Of a stretch of 12,602 bases of DNA, positions 1 through 6,871 are shown piece by piece. How positions within the stretch are numbered: position 1 is the stretch's first letter; each line of letters opens with the position of its first letter. A program made the translations under genes and the position numbers. Source of the stretch: an uncultured Flavobacteriaceae bacterium (lineage in GTDB: Bacteria; Bacteroidota; Bacteroidia; Flavobacteriales; Flavobacteriaceae); the NCBI GenBank assembly GCA_947311815.1, contig CAMZMA010000024.1, forward strand, positions 1 through 12,602. Reading direction: 5' to 3'. The notes beneath the pieces were generated by a model. The model searched no databases and was not told the DNA's origin. It was given only the letters and a program-made list of their open reading frames with translations.

Positions 1-1676
1 CACGCACCACTTTCTTTAAATTTCTGCATCACTTTTTCTGTAGAATCGTTGTAAAAAATAACTTCTGGGGCATTTTTCATCACATCAGAAACTTTGGTAG
101 TTTTGTACATTTTTTTACGAAACATAATAAGCCTAATGTCATCTAAAAGTACAATACCTAAAAATTGTTCTTTTTCATCAAGCACAGGAAAAAGGTTTCG
201 GTTAGATTTTGCTACGGCATTTTTTAACAATTTTCCTAAACTCATTTGAGGTTGTACGGCAATAAAATTAGTTTCAATAATTTTATCTATTCGCATCATC
301 ATTAACACATTTTTGTCTTTGTTGTGGGTAATTAATTCGCCACGATTGGCAAGTTCTACCGTGTAAATTGAGTTGGAAATAAAGTATTTGGTAAACGCAT
401 AAGAAATTGCAGCTACTAACATTAAAGGAATAAATAAGTCATAACCACCTGTAATTTCTGCAATTAAAAAAATAGCGGTTAAAGGCGCGTGTAAAACTCC
501 TGCCATTAAACCTGTCATTCCAATTAAAGTAAAATTACTTTCGGAAACGTTAAACCCTAATTGACCAATTACTTTAGCAAAAACGTTTCCGATAGCACTT
601 CCCATTACCAAAGTAGGGATGAAAATACCACCAACTCCACCAGCCGCAAACGTTGTGGTCATAGCGATTGCTTTAAAAATAGTGATGATTAAAAGGAATA
701 AAATAACCATCCAAATATTATCAAAATCAATATGATATGGTAAATCTTTTAGTGTGTTTATAGAGTTTCCGTTTAGCAAATCATTAATCAATCCGTAACC
801 TTCTCCGTATAAAGGCGGAATTAAAAACAACATCAATCCGATAGCTACACCTCCAAAAACTAATTTTTTAAATGGATTAGAAAATCGCTTAAAAAATGTT
901 TGAATGCCAAAATACATTTTAGAAAAATAGACAGAAGCAACACCTGTTCCTACTCCTAAAAGGATATAAAAAGGAATGTCTTTAATTTCGAAAACATCTT
1001 GTAATTTAAAACCAAATAACACATGACTTCCTAAAAAAAAATACGAAGTAATTACCGCAGAAACCGATGCCAATAACAACGGAACTAAAGAGGCGAAAGC
1101 CAAGTCTAAACTAAAAATTTCTACTGCAAAAATAATAGCAGCAACAGGTGCTTTAAACATTGACGACATTGCACCAGCAGTGGCACAACCAATGAGTAAC
1201 ATACGGGTTTTAGTATTCATATGAAACAATTGCGCTAAGGTAGATCCTAAGGCGGCTCCTGTACTTACAGCAGGTCCTTGCAATCCAACAGAGCCGCCAA
1301 AACCAACGGTAATAGGAGCGGTTATTAACGAAGCGTAGATTTTGTATCGTTCTATTATTCCGCTTTTTTTAGAAATAGCATATAAGGTCGTAGAAATACC
1401 ATGACCAATGTTTTTTTTGATAAAATACTTTTTAATAAAATAGACAATTATTAATCCAATAATAGGAAAGATAAAGTATAATGAACTGTGGTACTCTTTT
1501 ATTAAGCTTCCTTCTAAAATATCATGAAAAAAAAATGTCATATTTTTTAAAACCAATGTACCTAACCCTGCTAAAAACCCAACTAAAATACTTAGTACAT
1601 AAATAAATTCTTGTTCAGAAATATGTTTGTATCTCCAAATGAGTATTTTAGTAAATATGTTTTTCTTTTTAGTCAT
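1..1676 (-). CDS. CLC-family chloride channel/transporter with C-terminal CBS domains (3' end outside window)
   Basis: Integral membrane anion channel or transporter of the CLC family. The visible 558 residues hold the CLC membrane domain (about residues 20-445) followed by a CBS domain (about 463-520) and the start of a second CBS domain that leaves the window. CLC signatures are visible: GHGIS at 91-95 (position of the GSGIP filter loop), GSVGLQGP at 128-135 (position of GREGP), GIFIP at 350-354 (GxFxP), and Tyr438 in SIYTVEL matching the chloride-coordinating tyrosine. The gating glutamate is Gln133, and the position of the internal proton glutamate is Ile187 (in FAVEIF). Loss of both suggests a passive channel rather than a chloride/proton exchanger; this is inference. 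The CBS pair probably senses nucleotides or ionic conditions. The start ATG is the first Met, 46 bases from the cyclase gene, with a candidate promoter between. It is the last visible member of the leftward gene row. Confidence 0.93.
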   Translation of the reverse strand, partial: MTKKKNIFTKILIWRYKHISEQEFIYVLSILVGFLAGLGTLVLKNMTFFFHDILEGSLIKEYHSSLYFIFPIIGLIIVYFIKKYFIKKNIGHGISTTLYAISKKSGIIERYKIYASLITAPITVGFGGSVGLQGPAVSTGAALGSTLAQLFHMNTKTRMLLIGCATAGAMSSMFKAPVAAIIFAVEIFSLDLAFASLVPLLLASVSAVITSYFFLGSHVLFGFKLQDVFEIKDIPFYILLGVGTGVASVYFSKMYFGIQTFFKRFSNPFKKLVFGGVAIGLMLFLIPPLYGEGYGLINDLLNGNSINTLKDLPYHIDFDNIWMVILFLLIITIFKAIAMTTTFAAGGVGGIFIPTLVMGSAIGNVFAKVIGQLGFNVSESNFTLIGMTGLMAGVLHAPLTAIFLIAEITGGYDLFIPLMLVAAISYAFTKYFISNSIYTVELANRGELITHNKDKNVLMMMRIDKIIETNFIAVQPQMSLGKLLKNAVAKSNRNLFPVLDEKEQFLGIVLLDDIRLIMFRKKMYKTTKVSDVMKNAPEVIFYNDSTEKVMQKFKESGA

Positions 1677-1702
1677 TTGATGTTTTTGTCAAAAAGGAAT
1701 AA

Positions 1703-1710
1703 CAAAAGTA
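1703..1710 (-). promoter_or_regulatory. Candidate -7 promoter element of the CLC gene
   Basis: Read on the minus strand this is TACTTTTG, an exact match to the Bacteroidota -7 consensus TAnnTTTG, 26 bases before the CLC start. No clear -33 TTG lies at the usual distance, so the promoter may be weak or the match may be chance. Confidence 0.35.
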
Positions 1711-1722
1711 CAAACTATCTCA

Positions 1723-2478
1723 TTAATTTTTTTCTAAAATTTGATACAAAACAGGTTTACTTGGTGTCGCATCGTTTTCAAACGGAGCGATCATTAAATT
1801 TAAAAAATACGTACCGTCTTTTACGGTATTGGGTACAAAAATAAACTCGGTAATAGTAGCTTCTAATCGTAGTTTGCCCGAAGTGTTCCAAAAAGCATTG
1901 TGTGCTAATAATTTTCCTTCGTCCTTTTCTTTATCAACAGAGGGTAAATCAATCAACAAATGTTTTACGCCTTTTTCTCGCAAATAAATAGCCGCTTCTT
2001 CTAATAAATACGGCGGATTGGTGTGCGAATACTGCATCGATTTTTTGTCTGATAAATTAGGTAATGTTCTAATAATTACCGCATCTCGTTTCTTGTTTCC
2101 TAAGATAGTTTGTAGTTGTTTTTTTGAAATGACAAAATCATCTTTACACGTTTCGGGCACTACAGTAATCACTTCTGCCAAAAAGAAATATTGTTGTAAA
2201 TTTTGATTGATAGAATGCACTTTTTTAGTGATATGACCCGCACACTCAGTATGTGTAATATGTGCATGCGGATTAAAAGCAATATCATTAAAATTAATAC
2301 TAGCACCTTCTTTTACGCTAGCTATCCAGTCATCAGAAACTACAGGTTTTATGGTCGGATTTTCTACATACCACGCATTAATATTCTGTTTAGAAACATT
2401 GATAGCGATTGAAATATCAAGAGGTTTTGAGAAATCTATTTGATACTTTTTTGAGTTGTATGTTATGGTTGCAATCAT
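1723..2478 (-). CDS. Cyclase-family (kynurenine formamidase-like) metal-dependent hydrolase
   Basis: A 251-residue protein of the cyclase/arylformamidase family (PF04199), cytoplasmic, with no signal peptide. The family uses a His-rich metal site, usually HxGTHxDxPxH. Here the corresponding segment is PHAHITHTECAGHI at residues 70-83, supplying His71, His73, His76, Glu78 and His82; the Gly of the consensus is replaced by Ile and the Asp by Glu. The C-terminal half has LLIDLPSVD followed by LLAHNAFW, where family members carry further active-site residues. The substrate cannot be told: known members include kynurenine formamidase and several cyclases, and no tryptophan-degradation genes are nearby. 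It follows hemW by 16 bases on the same strand, so the two are probably co-transcribed, although no functional link to heme handling is evident. The start gives MIATITYNS, just after the hemW stop. Confidence 0.85.
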   Translation of the reverse strand: MIATITYNSKKYQIDFSKPLDISIAINVSKQNINAWYVENPTIKPVVSDDWIASVKEGASINFNDIAFNPHAHITHTECAGHITKKVHSINQNLQQYFFLAEVITVVPETCKDDFVISKKQLQTILGNKKRDAVIIRTLPNLSDKKSMQYSHTNPPYLLEEAAIYLREKGVKHLLIDLPSVDKEKDEGKLLAHNAFWNTSGKLRLEATITEFIFVPNTVKDGTYFLNLMIAPFENDATPSKPVLYQILEKN

Positions 2479-2494
2479 CCTTTAAAAATACAAT

Positions 2495-3778
2495 TTAATT
2501 TACAATAAACAACTTTGATGCAATTCCGTCTGCTAAAAACTTTCCTTTTTTGGTAGTTTTTAATTTTAGATCATTACAAGAATCTTGTGAATTAACTTCT
2601 TCATTTCCTTCAAATTGCTTCGTTTCTTTTTCAATAACTACTAAATTTTGATTAACAAATATTTCTGCGGATGCTATTAATTGCTTTTTAAAATCGCTGC
2701 CAAAATCATCTTCAATTTTTTGTAACGAAACTCCCCAAATAGTTCGTAAACCTGTCATAATATATTCATTAAACTGGTCTTCTTTGGTTAATTTTTCTGA
2801 TTGATTTGGGATTGTTCCTGATTGAATGGCTTTGATATATTGAGTATTATTAGAAACGTTCCAGCTTCTGTGTGATATATGAAACGAGTGTGCCGAAGGA
2901 CCAATGCCTATATATTTTTTACCCAACCAATAACTAGTATTGTGTTTCGAAAAATAGTTGGGTTTACCAAAATTAGAAATTTCATAGTGTACAAATCCAT
3001 TTTTTTCGGTTTCAGCAACTAATATATCAAAATGATTCGCGGCCAAAGCTTCATCTAAAGCAGGATATTTTTTTTGTTTGATAAACGTTGCCAATGCGGT
3101 TTTTGGTTCGACAGTTAACGCGTAACTCGAAATATGATTCACGCCAAAACCGAACGCTATTTGTAAATTTTCTCTCCATTTTTGAGCCGTCATATTCGGA
3201 ATTCCGTAAATCAAATCAATCGTAATATTATCAAAGCTGCCAATGGCAGCTGATAAACATTTTTTGGCTTCTTTGGCAGAATGTGCTCTATTCATCGATT
3301 GCAAATCATCATCAAAAAAAGATTGAATTCCGATGCTTAATCGGTTAATCCCGATATCTTTATACATTTCAAAAATAGTTCTCGACTGCGCTCGAACGGA
3401 CAAATCATTAAAAATTTGATTACCGAGTGTTTTTTTCTTGTCGGAAGACAAGGTTGAAGTTTGTTTACTGAGCGTAGCCGAAGTAAGGTCATCTGGATTC
3501 GCTTCTAAAGTAATTTCAGGATTTTCAGCTACTGTATAATTTTTATAAACGGTTTGTATGAGTAATTGCAATTCATCAACAGAAAGTACCGAAGGTGTTC
3601 CGCCGCCGAAATAAATGGATTCAATTACCTCGTTTTCCAGTTCGTTTTTTCTCATTTCTAGCTCTTTTACCAATGCTAAAACCAACTCATCTTTCTTTTT
3701 CAAGGAGGTAGAAAAATGAAAATCGCAATAAAAACATGCTTGTTTGCAAAATGGAATGTGAATGTAGATACCGCTCAT
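2495..3778 (-). CDS. hemW: Heme chaperone HemW (radical SAM, oxygen-independent coproporphyrinogen oxidase-like)
   Basis: Radical SAM protein of the HemN/HemW family. HemW binds a 4Fe-4S cluster and S-adenosylmethionine and is thought to deliver heme to respiratory proteins. The cluster motif CKQACFYC (Cys11, Cys15, Cys18) opens the protein, followed by YFGGGTPS (57-63), LEANPDD (91-97), NRLSIGIQSF (145-154), HYEISNF (264-270) and GIGPSAHSF (291-299), and it ends with the family segment KKGKFLADGIAS. At 427 residues it is about 50 longer than the usual 375-380. The excess sits in two places: about 33 residues at 100-132, between DDLT and RTIFEMYKDIGINRLS, and about 20 residues near 385-404. 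The first is encoded by repeat-like DNA (separate entry). Both keep the frame, so the gene appears intact. Neighbouring ruvC and cyclase genes share its strand. Confidence 0.93.
   Translation of the reverse strand: MSGIYIHIPFCKQACFYCDFHFSTSLKKKDELVLALVKELEMRKNELENEVIESIYFGGGTPSVLSVDELQLLIQTVYKNYTVAENPEITLEANPDDLTSATLSKQTSTLSSDKKKTLGNQIFNDLSVRAQSRTIFEMYKDIGINRLSIGIQSFFDDDLQSMNRAHSAKEAKKCLSAAIGSFDNITIDLIYGIPNMTAQKWRENLQIAFGFGVNHISSYALTVEPKTALATFIKQKKYPALDEALAANHFDILVAETEKNGFVHYEISNFGKPNYFSKHNTSYWLGKKYIGIGPSAHSFHISHRSWNVSNNTQYIKAIQSGTIPNQSEKLTKEDQFNEYIMTGLRTIWGVSLQKIEDDFGSDFKKQLIASAEIFVNQNLVVIEKETKQFEGNEEVNSQDSCNDLKLKTTKKGKFLADGIASKLFIVN
2569..2629. repeat. Possible second repeat-derived insertion near the hemW 3' end
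   Basis: This segment encodes about residues 385-404 of HemW, a stretch not expected between VVIEKE and the conserved KKGKFLADGIAS tail. It contains the inverted repeat ACAAG-AAT-CTTGT, and its minus-strand end (TTGTAATGATC) resembles the sequence just upstream of ruvC at 4695-4727 (TTGTAATGACG). The resemblance covers about 21 of 33 aligned positions by eye. A lineage-specific linker is an alternative. Confidence 0.35.
3381..3484. repeat. Repeat element inserted in frame in hemW, with imperfect terminal inverted repeats
   Basis: The left arm (3381-3402) begins CTCGACTGCGCTCGAACGG. The right arm (3462-3484), read on the other strand, gives ACTTCGGCTACGCTCAGTAAA. The two share the core TCG(A/G)CT(G/A)CGCTC, so they form imperfect inverted repeats. 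Between them a perfect hairpin CTTGTC-GGAA-GACAAG lies at 3437-3452. Aligned by eye to the usual HemW sequence, the extra codons are about 3383-3481, close to 99 bases, a multiple of three, which matches the arms. I recall TTCGACT.CGCTC-type arms as common dispersed repeats in flavobacterial genomes; that recollection is unverified here. Confidence 0.65.
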
Positions 3779-3788
3779 TATTGGTTTA

Positions 3789-4111
3789 CAGTTTTTTAGT
3801 CTCAGTTTTCAGTTAGTTAACTCCGAATTTATTAGGATTGTTTATCATGTAATTCAACAGTTTACCTACTTCTATTGTTTCAGAAATATTTGCAGTGACA
3901 CTTCTCGATAATCTTTTTATCTGATTAGTTAATGAATACTTTTCTTCTTTTGGGAAATTTTTTGAAACCTCAAAAATCTTCATTGCTAAAGAAAATGACT
4001 TTTTATAAGCTAATAAATCTTTAAAATCCATATAATATTTTTACTTCAAAAAAAACAATTTAAATCAACTAAAATAGTACACAGAGACTGCCTACTGAGA
4101 CTGAAAAACTG
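3789..4111. mobile_element. Small MITE-like unit: four-helix-bundle gene remnant between 18-base inverted repeats
   Basis: The left end, 3789-3806 (CAGTTTTTTAGTCTCAGT), and the right end, 4094-4111 (ACTGAGACTGAAAAACTG), are inverted copies that agree at 17 of 18 positions. They enclose 287 bases containing the truncated four-helix-bundle gene. Further partial copies of the same ACTGA(G/A)A motif flank both ends (about 3807-3812 and 4083-4090). The unit fills the space between the ruvC stop and the hemW start, and its left repeat lies only 10 bases upstream of the hemW ATG. No transposase is encoded, so any movement would have needed help in trans. That it is mobile is inference from structure. 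Confidence 0.55.
3813..4031 (-). pseudogene. Four helix bundle (S23/TIGR02436-like) protein, internally deleted
   Basis: The first 50 residues match the four-helix-bundle family, which was first noticed in 23S rRNA intervening sequences and is related to Avd: DFKDLLAYKK, FPKEEKYSLTNQIKR and SRSVTANISE are all characteristic. Family members run about 115-125 residues and end with EVGKLLNYMINNPEKF. Here that C-terminal signature (residues 54-69) follows directly after ANISETI, so about 45-50 residues forming the middle helices are missing while the frame stays open. At 72 residues the product can hardly form the normal bundle, and I call it a decayed gene; a stable short protein remains possible. 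It lies on the same strand as ruvC and hemW and inside the inverted-repeat unit. Proteins of this family have no firmly established cellular role. Confidence 0.75.
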
Positions 4112-4115
4112 AGAA

Positions 4116-4667
4116 CTATTTCACCTTCTTCGGATTTTGTTTCACAAAAGTACTCCAACCAGTATAATTTTTTCCGCCAATTACTTTTCCTGAATTGTAA
4201 AAATGACAAACGGCAGCGGCTAAACCATCGGTAGCATCGAGGTTTTTGGGTAAGGTTTTTAAGTTTAAAAGCGATTTTAGCATCAATGCAACTTGCTCTT
4301 TACTAGCAGTTCCTTTTCCTGTAATTGCCATTTTTATTTTTCTAGGTGCGTACTCAGTAACAGGAATTTCTCTCGACAATCCTGCTGCCATAGCAACTCC
4401 TTGTGCTCTCCCCAACTTTAACATAGATTGTACATTTTTGCCAAAAAAAGGAGCTTCTAACGCAATTTCATCTGGATGATGCGTATCTATCAACTCTAAA
4501 GTTCTTTCAAAAATGAGTTTGAGTTTTAAGTAATGATCATCATATTTTTTAAGATGCAGTTCGTTCATTTGAATAAATTCCATCTTTTTACCCACCACTT
4601 TTATCACGCCAAATCCCATAATGGTGGTTCCAGGGTCAATTCCTAAGATGATTTTTTCGGTTTTCAC
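4116..4667 (-). CDS. ruvC: Crossover junction endodeoxyribonuclease RuvC
   Basis: Holliday junction resolvase that acts as a dimer with the RuvAB branch-migration complex during recombination and repair. All four metal-binding carboxylates of the RNase H-like fold are visible: Asp11 in GIDPGTT, Glu71 in ALEAPFFG, and Asp144 and Asp147 in LDATDGLAAAVCH. The family segments KLGRAQGV (84-91) and GKGTASKEQV (117-126) are also present. At 183 residues the length is normal. The start codon is GTG at 4665-4667: there is no ATG upstream in frame before the stop TAA at 4677-4679, and the GTG places MKTEKIILGIDPG where family members begin. It is the first gene of the leftward row, and the divergent YbhN-type gene starts 83 bases away. 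Confidence 0.95.
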   Translation of the reverse strand: MKTEKIILGIDPGTTIMGFGVIKVVGKKMEFIQMNELHLKKYDDHYLKLKLIFERTLELIDTHHPDEIALEAPFFGKNVQSMLKLGRAQGVAMAAGLSREIPVTEYAPRKIKMAITGKGTASKEQVALMLKSLLNLKTLPKNLDATDGLAAAVCHFYNSGKVIGGKNYTGWSTFVKQNPKKVK

Positions 4668-4694
4668 AGAAATATTTTATGCTATTTTTTTAAA

Positions 4695-4727
4695 AGATTA
4701 CGTCACTCATGCTTCCTTGTAATGACG
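4695..4727. repeat. Decayed repeat between ruvC and the YbhN-type gene
   Basis: The divergent intergenic region contains CGTCA (4701-4705) and TGACG (4723-4727), an inverted pair enclosing 17 bases. The AGATTACGTCAC...TTGTAATGACG pattern resembles a segment near the 3' end of hemW (2569-2598, minus strand). It may be a remnant of a dispersed repeat; no copy outside this window could be checked. Confidence 0.35.
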
Positions 4728-4750
4728 GAGTTTCGTATTTTGCCCCGTAA

Positions 4751-5710
4751 ATGTACAATTCGCTTTCATACAAAACTAAGCAATTCTTTTTTACAGCCAT
4801 CAAACTTTCTATAGTTATTGGTTGTGGTTATTTTATTTACACCAAATTGGTAGAAAACGATCAACTTCATTTTTCTGATTTTCAACAAAATTTGATTAAA
4901 AATGACATTTTTTCAATCAAAAACATCATTTTTCTATCACTTTTCACACTTTTTAACTGGTTTTTCGAAATTTTAAAATGGCAAACATTGGTTGCTCATC
5001 TTACAGAGATTTCATTTTTAAGAGCTGCTAAACAGAGTTTTTCATCATTAACCACCTCGTTAATTACCCCGAACCGAATTGGCGAATACGGTGCAAAAGC
5101 GTTATATTTTGATAAAAAACAACGAAAATTAGTGATGGGATTAAATTTAGTAGGTAATTTTTACCAACTTTTAGCCACCATTATTTTTGGAATGATTGGT
5201 TTTAGTTATTTTTACCTACATCATGATGTGCACATTTCTTTTAGACGAATTTATCGGGTGTTTTTAATAGGAATTTTTGCGGTATCTGCATTTTTTTACG
5301 GAGCTAAACGCTTTAAATATCGAGGGTATTTTGCTGAAAAAGCAAGAAAGTATATCGATAAAATTCCGAAATCATTAAACGTAAAAATTGGTATGTATTC
5401 TTTTATTCGATATCTTATATTTTCGCATCAATTTTACTTTTTATTGCTCATTTTTCATATTGATATTTCTTATTTGGATGCGTTATCTGCCATTACATCG
5501 GTCTATTTTATCGCTTCTATTGTGCCAATGTTAAGTGTTTTTGATGTTGTTTTAAAAGGAACGGTTGCCGTTTGGGTTTTCTCGTTTTTTCAAATAAATG
5601 AACTTACTATTTTAACCATTACAACGCTAATGTGGTTGTTCAATTTTGTGTTTCCTGCTATAATTGGAAGCTATTTTGTGCTCACTTTTAAACCTACCTT
5701 TACAAAATGA
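4751..5710 (+). CDS. YbhN/LPG-synthase transmembrane-domain (UPF0104-like) membrane protein
   Basis: A 319-residue polytopic membrane protein with about seven or eight hydrophobic segments, the first near residues 15-31 and the last near 290-312. It belongs to the lysylphosphatidylglycerol synthase transmembrane-domain family (PF03706, the flippase-like half of MprF). The conserved cytoplasmic-loop motif is visible as LITPNRIGEYGAKALYF at 104-120, close to the flavobacterial form PNRIGEFG. The catalytic MprF domain is absent, so it is not an aminoacyl-lipid synthase by itself. Its stop overlaps the glycosyltransferase start by 4 bases (ATGA), a strong sign of translational coupling; moving or supporting a lipid-linked glycan made by that enzyme is a reasonable guess. 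A possible promoter, TTG then TATTTTG at 4736-4742, is very close to the ATG and unconvincing. Confidence 0.85.
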   Translation: MYNSLSYKTKQFFFTAIKLSIVIGCGYFIYTKLVENDQLHFSDFQQNLIKNDIFSIKNIIFLSLFTLFNWFFEILKWQTLVAHLTEISFLRAAKQSFSSLTTSLITPNRIGEYGAKALYFDKKQRKLVMGLNLVGNFYQLLATIIFGMIGFSYFYLHHDVHISFRRIYRVFLIGIFAVSAFFYGAKRFKYRGYFAEKARKYIDKIPKSLNVKIGMYSFIRYLIFSHQFYFLLLIFHIDISYLDALSAITSVYFIASIVPMLSVFDVVLKGTVAVWVFSFFQINELTILTITTLMWLFNFVFPAIIGSYFVLTFKPTFTK

Positions 5711-6852
5711 TTTGGTGGTTATATTTTATAGGATTTGTTTATACTTTTTTGATGTTCCTTTTTATTTTTGGGCTTTATAAAGTTGCCGATTTTTTTCCTA
5801 AAAAAACAACTCCCAAAACAACATTTTCAATCGTGATTCCTTTTCGGAATGAAGCAGTTCATTTACCTGTTTTGCTCTCATCCATAGAAAAACTGAATTA
5901 TCCGATACATTTATTTGAAATTATTTTTGTTGATGATGCTTCTGATGATGCTTCGGTTAAAGTCATTAAAACGTTCATTTCGACTTCGCTCAATGACCGT
6001 TCTACACCAATCAATATAGAAATTATTAAAAACATCAGAATTTCAAATTCCCCAAAAAAAGACGCCATAACAACCGCTATAAAACAAGCAAAAAATCAAT
6101 GGATTTTAACCACCGATGCTGATTGTATTGTTCCTGAAAATTGGTTACTTACCTTAGATGCTTTTATCCAACAAAAACAACCTAAAATGGTGGTTGCTCC
6201 TGTAAAATACAAAGCAAAAAATACTTTTTTAGCACAGTTTCAACTGTTAGATTTTTTAAGTTTACAAGGTGCTACAATTAGCGGATTTGGAATTGATAAT
6301 CCTTTTTTATGCAATGGTGCAAATTTAGCCTACCGAAAAGATGCTTTTTTAGAATTCAATGGATTTGAAGGAAACAATACCATTGCTAGTGGCGATGATA
6401 TTTTTCTTTTTGAAAAATTTGTAGAAGAGGATTCTAAGAATGTGCAGTTTATAAAATCTACAGCAGCAACTGTAACTACTTTTCCTGTAAAAAACTGGAA
6501 AGACCTAATCAACCAACGTGTTCGATGGGCAGCAAAAACTAGTAATTACCGATTATCCACAGGAAAATGGATAGGAGCTATTGTATTTTTGACAAATATT
6601 AGTTTGGTCATTGGGTTTTTCTTAAGCGTACTTCAGCAACTACCTTGGTTTGTGTTGATTGTGTTTTTTCTTTTAAAATTAGGATTAGACTTTTTCTTTT
6701 TTTTTAAAACAGCTTCTTTTTTTAAGCAACAAAAATCGGTAATTCGCTGGGTTGTAATCAGTAGTTTAGTGTATCCTTTTTTTAGTGTTTGGGTGGTTTT
6801 GCAATCGTTATTTTTTAACTATCAATGGAAAGGGCGAAGTTTTAAAAAATGA
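5707..6852 (+). CDS. Membrane-anchored family 2 glycosyltransferase
   Basis: Transfers a sugar from a nucleotide-sugar donor, probably to a lipid or glycan acceptor at the inner membrane. One N-terminal membrane segment (about residues 4-25) precedes the GT-A domain, which shows FSIVIPFRNE (40-49), the donor-binding VDDAS (75-79), the metal-binding DAD in TTDADC (135-140), GDD at 229-231 in the acceptor/base region, and QRVRW at 270-274, the QxxRW motif of processive-type GT2 enzymes. Three C-terminal hydrophobic segments follow (about 288-308, 313-337 and 346-370). The 381-residue length is usual for membrane GT2 proteins. Donor and acceptor cannot be told from sequence. It begins inside the stop of the YbhN-type gene, so the two are coupled. 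Residues 91-98 (ISTSLNDR) are encoded by DNA like the repeat arms in hemW (5979-5999). Confidence 0.88.
   Translation: MIWWLYFIGFVYTFLMFLFIFGLYKVADFFPKKTTPKTTFSIVIPFRNEAVHLPVLLSSIEKLNYPIHLFEIIFVDDASDDASVKVIKTFISTSLNDRSTPINIEIIKNIRISNSPKKDAITTAIKQAKNQWILTTDADCIVPENWLLTLDAFIQQKQPKMVVAPVKYKAKNTFLAQFQLLDFLSLQGATISGFGIDNPFLCNGANLAYRKDAFLEFNGFEGNNTIASGDDIFLFEKFVEEDSKNVQFIKSTAATVTTFPVKNWKDLINQRVRWAAKTSNYRLSTGKWIGAIVFLTNISLVIGFFLSVLQQLPWFVLIVFFLLKLGLDFFFFFKTASFFKQQKSVIRWVVISSLVYPFFSVWVVLQSLFFNYQWKGRSFKK
5979..5999 (+). repeat. Repeat-arm-like sequence inside the glycosyltransferase gene
   Basis: TTCGACTTCGCTCAATGACC matches the right arm of the hemW element (TTCGGCTACGCTCAGTAAAC) at 15 of 21 positions over the full span, and shares TCGACTnCGCTC with its left arm. 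It encodes residues 91-98 in a loop between two Rossmann-like strands, a place that tolerates insertions. It may be half an element or a chance match. Confidence 0.35.
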
Positions 6853-6871
6853 GTATATTTAGCAAAAAAAA

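Noticed and set aside
70..82. Zinc-site degeneration in the cyclase-family protein (residues 70-83)
   Set aside because: Gly to Ile and Asp to Glu differ from the consensus, but all metal-binding His positions have a nearby His and flavobacterial relatives seem to use THTEC too, so this is not evidence of inactivation. Coordinates given are residue numbers; the DNA is about 2230-2271.
1611..1844. Plus-strand ORF of 77 codons
   Set aside because: It lies over the start of the CLC gene, the spacer and the end of the cyclase gene on the opposite strand, and its product matches nothing recognisable.
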